NCBI GenBank assembly: GCA_000697055.1
Contig: JNDT01002238.1
Coordinates: forward strand, 113,123-177,122
DNA: 64,000 bases
Direction: 5' to 3'
From: Saksenaea vasiformis B4078
Lineage: Eukaryota; Mucoromycota; Mucoromycetes; Mucorales; Saksenaeaceae
Shown: positions 1-14,400 of the stretch, in pieces
Layout: the number at the start of each line of letters is the position of its first letter
How positions within the stretch are numbered: position 1 is the first letter of the stretch
Notes under the pieces: generated by a model
What the model was told of the DNA's origin: nothing
Databases searched by the model: none
The model's input: the letters and a program-made list of their open reading frames with translations, nothing else
Position numbers and translations under genes: made by a program

Positions 1-639
1 GCACTTTTTTTTTTGGTGTCAGTCTTTACAACATGTCTCTCAGGAACAGTTTCACCCTGCTATCTAACAAACTGTTGCTTAGAAACTCCTATTGCTAAGA
101 AAATTCCTCCATACATATTCTGCATGCGAGATGCTGAATCGCAACATTGTTTCATCCACAGTCGGTCAGTTATTTTGGACATGAGCGCGTGGTGGATTCT
201 CCATGTCAGTCAGAGCACTGCTAAAAAAAAAAAAGAAAAAGTAGCACCGTATTAAACCAATTATTCTATACTTAATTGATATGTGTGGAGGTGATGCTTC
301 CCCTTTTCGCGAATTGATTATCTGTAATAAGCTTCCAAAAATTAGACGGTTTCCATGTGCTCAGATCGTTCTGAAGTTGAATCTATTACGGGTACATCTT
401 TCACCCATATAAAAAAATTTTCTTAATCCAGCCAACTCAGCCGGTAGATTTTCGGTTTTACATGCTGCCACTGTTGTAATGATCATGATTTACGTGATAC
501 CAAAATCAAGTTTCCTAGTCATTATCTTTGTCCCCGCTTAGCTTGAATTTCATGTGCAGCGGAGACGGGCCGTGAGGTTCACGTGAAGTAAACTCACTGC
601 ATGTGTAAAAGAGTACAGCCGTTCTGGAAAGTAAAAATT

Positions 640-682
640 CGGGGTTTCGCTATGCGCACCCGCTGGCGCACCCCGAACCCCG
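640..682. repeat. GC-rich hairpin
   Basis: A CGGGG-TT arm at 640-646 is answered by AA-CCCCG at 676-682. The loop holds two copies of GCGCACC. The arms are flanked by A/T-rich sequence that also pairs partly (AATT on both sides). It stands out from the surrounding moderately AT-rich DNA. It could be a short dispersed palindromic repeat or a MITE-like relic. No second copy was noticed in this window. Confidence 0.4.
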
Positions 683-3600
683 CAAAATTGATGTATTTTA
701 AGGTCTTGGTGGTTTAGCTAATTCAGCAACAGATACGATATGTGTGGGTACTGTACATGACAGCAAGCACCAGTAAATACGTAAACAGAATAATGGCGTG
801 TCAAAAGAACTTTCTATTTATTTCATTCGCTGTCATTTCGCTTGCTCTTTCTCTCGGTCGACGTCTACTGATAACGATACCTGTTTTTGCTGTATCTTTA
901 CATGTACAGTACCGTCCCCACATTATTTGTGACAAAGATCTACAAAAAAGCACATGTTATAACCGCGAAATTCCCACGAAAAAAAAAGGATGTAAGCCGT
1001 TTAGCTTTACGTGTCGTTGGTAATAGACTAAAGAAAAGAGCACATTACTCTCTTGCATGGGACACGACGTTGTATACTTTTCTTTGTGAATGACGCAGGG
1101 CCTTCCCCTCGTAGGGAGATCACTACAAAGACCGTGCGGCCAACGACAACTTGAGAAGTGCGCAGTGACTTTCTTAGCCTACCTGCAGGGATTTCTTTAC
1201 ATTTCTTTTACATCGCTGTGGACGCTGGTTGGGTCCGTCCCAGAGACGCTGATGAAGCGGTACGGCGGTAAAGATCCCGTTACTTTCCATCTTTTTTTTT
1301 CCCTCCTTTGATTCGCTAGCATTTGCCAAGCTCAACGACCTTAAGCCTTTTAAAATACGTCAAGGATGGGCATGCAAGAGAAAATCACAAACGCTATGTA
1401 CATTTGAGCCCTACTCTTCGCCGGAGTGGCTGACTGACGAATAGTATAATTGTCTCCTGCACATCAGGAAGAGTTCATCATCATAATGAAAAATAAAGTC
1501 TATTCATTTCATGTAATTTTCTTGACCCCTTTTTTGATGGGCTTGGGTTGGTTACTTGTCAACACACTCGTGGTATCTTGAGCTTGCAGGTTAAAGTGCT
1601 GCCTCTCCTATATTTACATGATTCTATTGCTCCAACAGCCATGATGAGTGGAATAATATCAGGATACGTTGGTTTGAGAATTTACGAAACGCTTATGAAT
1701 AACAATTAAAAGACGTATATATGAAGACATGACCGGTCATGGAGATGGTGGATGTGTCGAGCACTAGACTTATACGATGGTCTCTTAGGACTACCGTGGG
1801 AAGTAATCAAGCATACGTCCTTTTGAACGAGTGAGATCAAAGCCGACTCAGGTCCGAAGTCACCAAGACATCCATGATGTTGTAGTTGACAAATTGCTAG
1901 TAACTGATCTTGCACGACTAACTAAATGGTTTTAGCGCGATGGATAAGTGATCTACGAGGCTAAAGGACGCAACTTTATTTAATGCCACTTCGCGTCTTT
2001 TTGTAATGGACAGCAAGGGCCAACGTCAAAGAAATAGAATAATGACACGTTGTTCCCTTATCCACCAACACAAGCTTGGCGCAGGAGTTAGTGCCGTCCA
2101 ATTTCGGGGAAGACTGCAAGTGCAGGTTTTGCACGTTTATCTTCACATCACACAAAATCACCGACCGTGTAACCTCAACTGATTTCATTGGCCTATGATA
2201 ATGCTGATAGTCTAGACTAGTTGTCAAGTTGGCGTGGGGCATCGGCACACAAAGTACGCACAAGATGCGCCACCTACAGGCCATTCAGCTGCGGTGAAAA
2301 CTTGCCTTAAATTAACGTCGGACTTTTGTGAAAGTGGATACCATACTTCAGTTGTTGTTGCCTTTCCTCCTACTACTTTACACTCAGACTACAAGATCAT
2401 ACATACACTAAATCAGAATAGAGAACTAATAGACTTTCCTATGAAGTTGAAAAAGGCAACATCGTCAATAGTCACGGCGCATCTGAGCCGATGGATTATC
2501 TTGCAATGAAGAGACAGCCAACGCGGAAGCATGTGTCTGAGAGGCAGTTGTCAAGACATCAGTGATATAGTGCTGAATTCAGGATCAATATCTCTTCTAT
2601 AGAGCAGTAATGCCATGAGTTCCTCACCGATATGACTGGTGTCACTCATATCATGTTTCTTTGGACTGCGGATAGATGTAACATGTCATCCTTGCTATTC
2701 ATAATCGTCTCCTTTGACAATTACCCGGAAAAGTGTGGAATACTTGCATCATTGTTTAGTGAGCTGCGCTTTCGTTGAAAGGGTTCACTGATCACAGGTC
2801 GCCTAGATAGTCCTCCTTGTGAGCGGTGAAGATGCTTGATGTAACATGTATGCTGGCAGGCAGCCAAACTCTGAACATACCTACTTGATCGGATTTGGTT
2901 CTAACTGACCGCATATGTGACCCCTTACAAGAACTTCCGCACTGTAAGTGCAGGAACGCACATGAAGGAATAACCTTGTATTGGTAGCTGTTAAGAAAAC
3001 TCTTACTTCCTCTGTCTGTCAACGATCAAGCTTGACATCATCAAAAAAAAAATCGGGCAGTCTAGTTTGGTATTCTGTTTCTTGTATATTCACATTTAAT
3101 GGCGACCACAGAAAGGTTGCAGAGATGAAAGTGTTGGATAGAACAGACGGTTCATACGGTTTGTTTCCGATACAGTCTTCATAGCAAGCACTAACTTCCG
3201 AGTCCAGCCGATTGGCTTAACGATGTTCACCAGCCAGGTAAGTAACTCAGAAGCCTAGTTGATGGGTGAACTTTTAATCTTTATTAAAAATGGTGATTCG
3301 TTCTTGCGAAAGCTGCCGATACGCTCCAAACACGTTTCCATTCATCTTGCTGCCATACTATGGCATTCTACAGAAGGAAGGCTATTGACTGATTCCCCTT
3401 CAGAGCGGACAACTCTGGTGGTCTACCTTCAACTGCTCTGTTATCATTTGTTACTAGGCTATGTTCTAAGGGCTTTACTATGCGTTGTGCTTGGTCAGTA
3501 TCACACCCAAGGGCGATCCAAAAAGTTATGAGATAAATCTAGTCTTGCACCTGTTGCTGAGAGTTAAATTACACTGCGGTGGTGTGCCGTTGGCTTATTA

Positions 3601-5156
3601 AATCACAAAAGTACGTATACGAGCTTGTCATTTCTAGAATATCTTCTTCACTTCATCAAGGTAGCCGACAAGTTCAAGTCTGCCGTATTCGTCAACGACG
3701 CTGCCTTGGCATTTCTATGGAACACTCGATCGGTCGTCTATTTCTAAAAATGTATTATGTGGCACCCTGAACGCGTGAGATGGCGACAGAAAACAAAAAC
3801 TGATACGCTCAAGCCGTCCATCTGTTCCTTAACACGCAACAAGACTCTTGCTTATGCGACATTGATTCTCACGGGAGGCCCACAAAAAGAACATACTTGA
3901 GCCACAAAAATTAAGCTCTTCTTGAATTTGACACGCTGCCATCACTGTCATAGACAAACGCCTACTGCTGCCACAGTCCTGTATAGATATGAACAGCAGC
4001 ATCGTTACGCATTGAAAGAAATTCACGTACAAGTTAGCTCACCAAACTTGATTTCTGTAACTCTATCTACTATTGCGCAAGGAGATAGGTAGGGACATGC
4101 CAAAAAGGAGAAAAGAGATAAGTTGAAGCAATTTCCAGATGATGATGATTTTCCGTCTAAAACCTGATACACTACTCTCCTATTTCATCGTAAGTCGTTA
4201 CCCTATTCTATTAGCTTTAGATTGTGGATATAAACATCACGTTGCTTCTCTATAATTGGGATGGAGTCAACGTCGAACTCTCAAGCACAAAGATTAAATT
4301 GCTAAACCATGATATCGGACATGTGTCAAAAACTACGATTCTTCAAGTGATTCCTTTGAAGTCAAAGGCGTCTTGTCGTGCACCGTGTAGAACTGACAAT
4401 CCATTCGTGTAAGTTACCTTATATGCGTTCTATGTGGAAAAAAAAGATCCGCGCACGGCCGTGCTGCTGTTCAGCTTTGTCTCCGACACGGTGTCTATGA
4501 CGGAAATTGAATCCTAAGCGCCCACACGTTCCGACAACACCGTGGCTAGGCTTCATTCATTCGTCATAAAGATGCGTACTATCCATTTTTGAGCCAGACA
4601 CATGTATATACAAAAAATAAAATAAAATAAACTTGTGCGGATGGTCTAAATATTTCGGTGGAAGGTGTGGGAATGGGTCGGACCATCGGCCGATAACCAA
4701 AACCAACAAGTACGACATCCAAACGTAAAATCGTGCTACAACCCATTTAATACAGTAGCTTGTAGTATGTTTAGGATGAAAAGGGTAAAAAGAAAACATA
4801 CAAGTTGATCTTAACGAGAAGCATTCTAGTTTTTTTTTCCTTCTTCGTCTTCTTCAGTATAGCTCAGCAAAGTTCTTGTTTGATGAAATATACATTTTTT
4901 TATTTAATTCGTGTGACAACGGGCGATGTGCTACTCGTTTTTGTCCATCTTCCGGACTGTATCTCATGGAGCGGGGATGAAAAGCAAAAAGGTACAGTCA
5001 GTATAGAACATGTTCATGTATTCATGTAAGTCTGGAGCGTGTGGCGGTTGTCATCCGGTTGTCTCTCCGCAGACAAGAGAAGGGGTGCATCGCGTTTCCT
5101 TTTTTCAGCTAGACAGACTGAGACGCACTGGAACATTCATGCACTCCGTGGAGTAT

Positions 5157-5165
<9 letters not shown>

Positions 5166-5194
<29 letters not shown>
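5166..5194. repeat. GACA tetranucleotide microsatellite
   Basis: About seven tandem GACA units lie roughly 250 bp upstream of the giant gene's start codon, preceded by a short GA run. Simple-sequence repeat; length polymorphism is likely between strains. Confidence 0.85.
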
Positions 5195-5195
<1 letters not shown>

Positions 5196-5443
5196 GATAT
5201 CACATATCGCCGCGTCACGATATGATAGCTGCCAGAAAAAGCAACGTCTTGTGTTCCCCAGCGTCCTTTTTCCTAATTAGAGCCGCAACATTCTTTTCTC
5301 TTCGGCGTTTGACGAACCCTTTCTTTTCAACTCTTTGACAAATAACCGGGCCTCCACCCTCCGAGCCAGGCTAGCACATATACCCTTCCCCCCCCCCTCC
5401 CGTTCGACACACTGTGCTCCCTTATGTTCTTCATCTCGGCATC

Positions 5444-8400
5444 ATGAGTTCGTCATCATCAAACACAACTTCAGCGAACATTGGCAGATCTGGTTCCAGT
5501 CGATCACTTTTTCGGGAGTCTCTAGCTTCTGGTGCTTTTGGAGCACCATCCGGATCTGGCAGAAAGTCAAATCGCTCACGACAAAATACAATCGGTGGTG
5601 ATGTCTGGTTGACAGACGAAAGTCGCAATCTGAGCTCGGAGTATCAGGAGATACAAAAACGAACGCTCACAAAATGGGTCAACGCCCAGCTGTGTACAGT
5701 CAACGAACATATTGACAACATTGAAACGGACCTCCGAGATGGAAAGCGCCTTTTGAAACTCCTTTCGGTGGTGTCCCAGCAAACTGCACCAAAACCGGAG
5801 AAGATGAACATGCGTATCCACCAGCTTGCTAACGTTGCACAGGCCCTGGGTTTCCTGGAGAAGCAAGTTGGTGCCGAAACCATGCCAGATATCGGAAACG
5901 AAGCGATTGTCAACGGCGATGTCAAGAAAACCTTGGCGCTTATATTTTTCATCATGCTCAAGTATCAAATCCATCTCATCATCGGCGACCATGGTGAAGA
6001 CTATGTCGCCTCCATCTCAGTAAGTTGATCAAATGATAAAATAAAAAGTGAGTTTGATATCGTTAAACGAGCGAAAACCGGTTTTTCAGGAGCTGTCAGA
6101 ACGAGAACGAGACGATGTGCTGCAGCATTCAAAAGACACTTTACCATCCGACACGCCTCCTGACACACCATCATCAACGCTTCCGTCCAAACCACCTGCA
6201 AATAATAATAATAATAATGCCGCATCACTCCTCGCATCACGGAAAATGGGAAGCAGTTACTCTATTGCAGACAAAGCACACGGAAGTACTGCAGCAGAGG
6301 CCAAAGTGGCTCTCCTCTTCTGGGTCCGTATCCAGTTAGAAGATTACATTGCAGCAAATATCATCCCAACTGTACAGGATTTTTCTCGGTCCTGGAGAAG
6401 TGGCCTAGCGTTTTGTTTACTGATTCACCGACATGACCCCATTCTCATCCCCGATCTTTTTACGACGCACATGAAAGCCGACTTTTCCGAGAAACAGACG
6501 TGGCACACATTGCTGACTATGGCATTTAACCTAGCCGCATCCCATTTAGGTATACCGAGTTACCTTGACCCAGAGGACCTGATAGAGGTTGAACATCCAC
6601 ATGAACCCAGCATCATGATGTATGTCAGCGAATACTACAAACTGATGTCACGGACTCAGCGAGAAGATTCGGAAGAGACAAAGCGTGAAAAGAAAATTCG
6701 ACGCCGAGCCAACATCGCCATGGCCATGGGGGGCGAGATTTCCTCCTCATCGCCACAGCCGATAGAGGAGCAAAGCGATGACGACGATGATGGCGACACA
6801 GAGGAGACGGAACAGGAGGATGACTCCTTACTCGCAGCCCAGTCAAAACTCGCCGCAGAGGCACCTCCCAGCTCAGGCAAACTGGACATCGCTTCGTTGG
6901 AGCCGCCGGTGCCTGTACCCATGCCATCCGCTCGACGCCGGAAAATGCAGCACAGAAAGTCAACGTTGCCTGAGGAAGACAAGGCTCGCATCAAAGCAGA
7001 CTTGAACAGTCGTCTGCGGATGCAACTCACAGGTCATCTACCAAGAGGCGTCCATCCGCTCTTGGATCAGCTGCTCACAATCAACGAGACGGTCATGTCG
7101 TTTATCAAGACCAACACGCGCACCATCGATGACATCCCAGAGGAATTTGTCGCCTCGACTGCGGTGTCGGAGTATATTGATGCATTGGAGATCATTGAAG
7201 AACAGGTGGAATCGGAGGCAGAACATCTGGACACGGCCAAGGAGGCCAAAGAGAAGTTAACATCACCACCTGAAACGGCGGATGATACGTTGATTCGCTT
7301 AACGGACCTCCAGCGATCTCAGGTGTCGAAGCTGTACGAGGTGCTGTTGAAAGAATGGAAAGATTTTGTGGAGTTACTGCAGTCCACAAGGGCAGATCTT
7401 CTCCGGGTAGAGTCAGACTTGATAGCCACGGAAGAGGATGCTAGCCGGTTTCAAGAGGAGGCCAACCGTGTTGGTGACGAAATGGACAGATTGGAGCAAT
7501 TATTGTACAACGTACCGCCCAAAGATGAGAAGAATAAGAAGAAGAAGAAGAATAATGATCCATTACACCCGCTGGACGGGACACAGGAAGTGGCAGAGGC
7601 GTTTGAACGAAGCGTCGAACAAGCCAAAGAAAAAGTAGAACACTTTGAGACGACGACATGGAAACAGTTCAAGTCTTTTACACGACAGTTCTCGCCTGTC
7701 GTGTTGCATGTTGTTTCTATCCAAAACACAGAGATCCACCACAAATACGACGCAATCATGACATTAACAAGAAGCATCAAGAAATCATGTGTACATTTCA
7801 AAAACGGTCTGGTACTGGCAAGCGTCATGTGTTCTGTATGTGAGGAACTGGAGGCTGTGCAAAAGATCATGGATAGCAACGAAAAGGCAACAACGGATGA
7901 TGCGATCCAGCATCTGGAAGACCGAGTCGCTGCTGTTCGTTCCAGGATACATCGAATTCGAGAAGAGTACGAGGAACTGTTGAGCTTGGACAGCCAAGTC
8001 GGCGCACGCTTTGCCGAGCGGTTCAAAGCCATGGAGATACGCTACGAAACGGTGCGAGACTGGGTCGATCAAGTCCGTGTCTGGTTCATCGAAGCTGAAC
8101 GCATCCGTGAGTGGATCGAGGCCCGGATCAAGACCATTGAGGAACGCAACAAGGCCAACGTCTTTGATCCCCTCAGCGCCGAGCTTGCTATTTCAGAAAA
8201 GCTGGCGCACCGGTTGCACGAAGAGCACGAGCGACTGAAACGAAATGTCGAGCAGTTCAATGCCGACGATATGACTCGCCTACGATCACACGTCAAAACG
8301 CTCACCATGGAGAAACGGGGTCATGAGCTGAGCCCTGCTGATACCTCAACGATTGAAATCACACTGACAACACTCAACTTGCTTAGCAAGCTAATGCAAC

Positions 8401-11400
8401 TCATGCAGAAACGGTCCCTGTTAGTGGACATGCTTGCATTACGTATCAAATGGGAAAGTTCCTTCTCCAAATCGTCCGAATGGATCGCAGACACAGACCA
8501 AGAAGTGGATGTCTTTCTGCACAGCAAAGCCCGATGGACGCAAAAGGCTGAAGGGGAGGACAAGAAAGTGATGGAAGACACAATCCAGACGTTAGTCGTG
8601 CTCGAAACAAAGATTGCCGAATTTGATCACGGTTCCTATACAGAGGTGCTGGATGCGTATCAAGAAATGGAAGACATGAACGAAGCAAAATTGCCAGAAC
8701 ATCTGGAGAAACGGCAGCTACAGTTTGAAGAAACATTTGAGCTGTTGATGAAGCAATGTTCCTTCAGTCGCAAAGTCGTTGAACAACGCTTGGCCATGGC
8801 GGATGTTGTCTCTCAGTTTGTCCAGCTCAGAGATAAGGGCGAGCGGTTGCGAAAAACCATGACGGAAGCAGAAGGAAACGTGACGGATAGGAACGACGAA
8901 GATCTCTTCGGAGAACGAGTCCAGGAGTTCAAAGAACAATCAGCTCAGCTCATGACAGACATCACCGTGAGTGTTCCCTATCCTTCCTTGCCAACGGATA
9001 CGCCTGCCGGTATTGAAAACGAGGCGGCGAATGAGAGTATCCGTCACAGCATCAATGGCTACGGTATGGCACTTGCCGTCATTGCTGAGTCACTCGAAGG
9101 CCTCCTGGTAAACCATCGTCAAGCACTTTCCTTGCAACAACGGGCTAGTTTGGCGTACGACGAAATGCTGCGAGTAACAACATGGATGGAGGAACGCGCA
9201 CGAACGTTGGCAAAGCAGCTCGATGTGTACGATGCCGGTCTGCTCACGCTCGACGAAGAAGCTATCCATCGCTTTGGAAAGGAACGCGAAGGTGTTGCCA
9301 CTCGTTTGCAACATATGAAAGAAGGTGACGTTGCACGTGCACTGGAACAAGTTCGCCTGATCGAAGATGAAATTGACGCCACGAACGCTGTATCTGTCGA
9401 TCGAAACATGCTCGTAAGCGGTATCGAGAACCTGGAGCAAAGTCAGGAACGCTTGCAAAACGCTCTTTCACGACGCAAAGTAGAACTCGAAGTCTTGAGT
9501 AAACGTCTTGCATGGGAACAGCAGTTGGCAACGGTCGACCAGAAAATCTTGACGACGGCCCGCGATCTATGGGACTTTATCGCAAAGAAAGCTCAGTATG
9601 ATCCAATCCGAGAGAACGTGGATGATCCTGCACAGTCAAATATGGCCGATCACACGCAAGCATTGCAAACACTTCAAGAACAAGCAGCTCAGGCGAGCGA
9701 GTACGAAGCACTTGAGCAGGCCTACGAAGATCTTTTGAAAGCCTATGACGAACTCGATAATCGCAGTGATGCAGCACCTTCACATATCGTGACAAAGCAA
9801 ACGGGTTGTCGCAAAAGCAAAGAAGACTTGGATAATCTGCTTGCGTACACATCAGAATTGTTAGCCCAGCGTTCAAAGGTGATACGATTTTTGTTGCAAT
9901 CACAGGCTGTTGAAGTGGAAGGCGAAAGTATCCGAGACGAGCTTGCCAAATTTCAACGCGACTCAGTCAATGACACGAAGGCCTCTTTGGATGAACGGTT
10001 CACAGCATTCAAGGAACAGATCAACGCCGTGTGGGAGAAGGACGGAAAAGACATGCCTTATCCAGAGTGTCAAGCGCTATCTCATCTAGAACAGCCTGAG
10101 GAAATCGGCTGCAATGCACAGATTAAGGCCCTTGTTGATCGAAGAATGGATGAGCTTCGAGCTCTTGAAGAAGCCATCGGCAAATCCTACAGCAGCTATA
10201 TGGACGCGAGTCAAAAGAAGGATTTCATTAGCCAATGTGAGGCCGAGGCGTTGCAGCTACAACAGTGGATTGATGAGCGCTTTGAAGTGATGAAACTACT
10301 TCATATCGACGTAGCATCGGAAAACTTTGGTAGCATCTCGGGCAACTACCTTTCTGATCTGCAACAGGAACAGGTCCGACTTATTGCCGAACTGGAAGCA
10401 TTTGACATGGAGAGAGTAAAGAAATTGCAAGAAAATGTCGCTCGCATCACCGCTTTCCCTGGAAAACAATCAACCTATGCAGCAGAAAAGGGACTGGAAG
10501 GTGTTCTGACAAGTCTGGAGCGACTGAAAAATCTCGTGTCGGATCAATCAAAGACTCTGGAGGCAGCAACCAAAAGAACGGTCTGGGAAGAAAAGATCGA
10601 GGATGGTGTTGCTCAGCTGGAAGAAATGAACGATTGTTTGCGCGAATTCATGGCTGACAAGAGCAAATGGATACCACACGACAGTGTGCCAGAGGAGAAG
10701 CTGACGACGTTCACTGAAAATCTGCAATGGCTTGAACAGCAGCAGAATGCTTTTGCCGGGTCGACCATGAAAGAAATTCAAGCAAGTTTCAAGGCGTTGA
10801 CCGATGCGTTTGCCAGTATGTCGCGTCCAGTCCTCGTGCCAGAGCATATTGAGGCTCGGATGGATATGCTTTCTAGTGATCAAACCAGGCTGCAGGAAAA
10901 TTTGGCTACCAAATCGAAGGAAATCGATCTTATCAAGCGGAAAATTCGATGGGAAACCGAAGTGCAGCAGGCATTGGCGGTGCTGGACAGTCAAGACAAA
11001 GCCACGGATGACTTTGTGAAAGGAAAGGCGCGATGGTGTTCAGAAATTGAAGTGCAAGAAATCGACGAACAACCACTTCGTCTCGAGCTTGAAAAACTGA
11101 AAACGGGCTTTGCAGCCTATCAAGAAAGCACGACGACGCCATTGAAGAACGAATGCCACGGCATCGAAGCACTTATTTCGTCATCTGAGAAGAAGCAGCC
11201 CACGTTGTCCGAATCGCTTGCCAAGAAGCTGCAGGATCTTGAACAAGCAGAAAGCCGAGCTCGTGAGCATCTCGATTATGCGGATCGGATGGTGACCCAG
11301 CGTTGTTCGGTCTTATCGTTTCTTTTGCAAGCCGATCAGCTGGATCGATCAGCGGAGCAGATCCGCGAGAATTTCCTGGCAACCAAGGACGACCTGAAGC

Positions 11401-14400
11401 CTCTTGCAGAAGCGTTGGCTAAATTCAAAACGGATATCGCGACAGTTCACCAGTTTAGTAAGGCGATTCCCTATCCTGTTCGATCAGCAGAGGATATTTC
11501 AATGCAGACCAAGGTGAAGGATGGCTCGACAAATACTGTCATCCGCGACACGGTGGATATGTGTAACGCCAAGTTGGCTGAGCATGCATCAAGTCTTCAG
11601 AAACTCCTCGAATCCAAGGAGACGATTACGCGTCGTCAGATGACATTGCAGTCGTATCATACGAATGCGGAAGCATGTGACAGTTGGATGGCGTCGCGCA
11701 AAGAGAAGCTCAGTCAAGGCGCCCAGATGCTCGCCTCCATTGAGCTACTGGATATCACAAAGCTGGAAGAGGCTGTTAGTGCAGCGGATAGTATCGAAAC
11801 AGCAATGAAAGCGAAATTCAATATGTTCATCTCGCTGCAGATAACATTTGACAAATGCGAAGCTACCTTCCGCGATAACAAGGCATTAGACGACGACGAA
11901 GAAGGAGGGCTTGTCGACAGATTTATTGAAGTGCAAGCCATCCACAAACGTATTACGCAAGAGTGGAAGGAGTTGTTAGCGGAAGCAGGTCGCGTATCAC
12001 AGAAGCTGTCTGCTATCTTGGCGCCGGCCGAATACGTGAATAGGATACGAAAACTGCTGGCGGCTTTCCAGGCTTTGCAGGAACAGGTGGAAGCAGCGGA
12101 CGCGTCTGCCGTGACTGACGAACGTATTTTGGCGTGGCAGAAGAAAGCGGATGCTTTGGAAACAAAAGAGTACCGCGTACTGCAAACGGAAGCGGCGTCC
12201 AGCCTTCAGGCGTTGGGTCCAAAGATGGCAGCCGATGCTATCGCTGAGTTAGATCAAGTGGGTGACATTGTTCCTTCGGTTCGTGCGCTCTTAGCGCAGT
12301 TGTACGATACAGTGAACTTGAACCGTCTGCGAAAGACCTATGTGGAAAATGCTGCTGTTGTCTCGAGCACGATCGACCGATTATTGACGTTGTTTGCCGA
12401 TATACGCGAGAAGTTTAACATCATCACAGATGAATCTGTAGAAGCACGGGCGACACAGTACCAAAAATTGATTGCGACACACAGGGCAGTAAAGAAGCAA
12501 ATGAGCGACGGCAAGGAGACCTATGGCGATCTTTGTTCCTACTACGATTTTACCCAAGTCCAAGGTCCTGTCGCCGGCATCGGAGAAACACATACAGAGG
12601 TCCAAAAGCGTTGGAAAGAAGCTGAGACAGCGGGTTCGGCTTTGTCTGCGTTCGTGTTCCGTGCTGCAAAATGGATTGATTGCTACGACATCTCTGACTC
12701 TCTCCAACAAGAACTGATCCTTATTGACAGTGAACTTTCAAAATTAGAAGGTGCAAGGGTTATGAACCAAGGCGCCTTGGACGACATTGAAAAGAAATTA
12801 CGAAAAGTGAGCTTTTCTTTAGATGAAGTAGATGCAGTAGCAGATAGCGAAGACATGGCCCAGGATCAAGCAAACCATAATCTGTTTGCTAAGCGACGCA
12901 CACACACTGGCACACTTTTCACTGCACAGCGGTCTGCTCTGGACGCGCATCGCCAGAATTTGGAAAGAGTGACGCTTGCGCAGTCTTTCAGCACGGAAAC
13001 CAAACGTCTCTGTGGCGTATGTGAAGAACAATTGACTTTTATTCGACAGCAAGCCATTTCCAACCCTGATCTCGCGGGCAAGAAAGCAGATGCAATCAAA
13101 AACATTGTTAAGGCTTACGGTGCCGCTGTTGCCAACACGCGCGATGTGTATCGACGATGTCGAGACGAGTTTGATGGAACACTCAGTGAGCAAGCGACGA
13201 AGCTCACCAAGGTGCTTAACCATCCCAAGATCGAAGTGGATAGAATCAAACGTCCCCTTGAAAAGCTACTAGGCGACTTGGATGTTGCGATTGCAACGGA
13301 GGATGAGTACCTCAAAACGCTGAGAGCAGTGACGCGCCATACGCAAATGGAATCGCATGTGAATCGGGCACTGAATGATTTCAAGACGCTCGTTTCTCGT
13401 TACAACAAAAGCACAATGTCACGCAGCAAGTCGAATCTGTTACCTGATCTGACCGAATTCCGTCGCCGCTACGATTCGACAGAAGAGTCTCTGAATAATT
13501 TCTATGCGGTAGGCAACGATCTCAAAAGCAACCTACAAAAGGCGATTGGTGTGGCACGTATGGCTACCGTAGCACGCACTGTCGATCGACGCCATGATGC
13601 GGTGAAGCAACGCTGGTCTGAGATTAAGGTGACCGCAGACGAGACAAAGGCCCGTCTTGAGGAAATGCAAAAGCGACTGAACGCGACAACCAAATTATCG
13701 GATGTGTTGTGGTACGTCGGTGATATGAAAGACCGAGTCAATGCTTTCCAGTTCACGGGCAAGAGCTTTGCTGTCGAAGAGCAAGAGCTGAAAGAATTGA
13801 AAGAAGAGATCCATACAACGCTTGTGAAAAAGAGAGAGGAGGTTGACGCCGTACTCGTGGATGTGCCTGATCAGGATGGCAGCCTCAAAAAGCAACGTGC
13901 ACAGCTCACCACGGTCATTGAAGAGCTACACCAACTGGTTCAAACCAAGGAACAGTTAGCGTGTACGGAAGGCAACATTACCGAATTCTTAGGCCTCGTT
14001 GACCAAGTGGATGAGCAAATTAATCACATGGCTGCAACAGTGGAGAGTTCAGCACCTCATCATGCAACCATCGTGAATAACCGATTTAACAAGGCAGATC
14101 TTCAAGCCATGCTCAAGGCGCTTATTGCGACGTACAAAGACAATGAACCCAAGATCAATGATCTGTTGGACAAGGCAAAACTCGAAGCTCAAAAACAGTT
14201 CTTGGATGATAATGAAAGGGTGGCAAATCGACTTCAGAAGACGGTAGATCGATGGAACAAGGTCCAGACATCAGCCATTGCACGAGAAAAAGAACTTCAG
14301 CTCTGTATCAAGAAACTCAACCATGAATTCTTTACCAAGCTTGCCATGGCCAAGTCGTCTACGCCTCGTGTCCGCACAAGCAACAAATCTTCCGTGACGC

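Larger units (their letters stand above)
1..5443. other. Gene-poor left flank
   Basis: I see no convincing gene. Open frames are short (under about 105 codons), on both strands, without recognisable domains or consistent splice sites. The stretch contains a GC-rich hairpin near 640-682 and a tetranucleotide (GACA) microsatellite near 5166-5194, both listed separately. The last few hundred bases, pyrimidine-rich near 5390-5400, are presumably the promoter and 5' leader of the giant gene that starts at 5444. No TATA box of good quality was noticed there. Confidence 0.6.
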
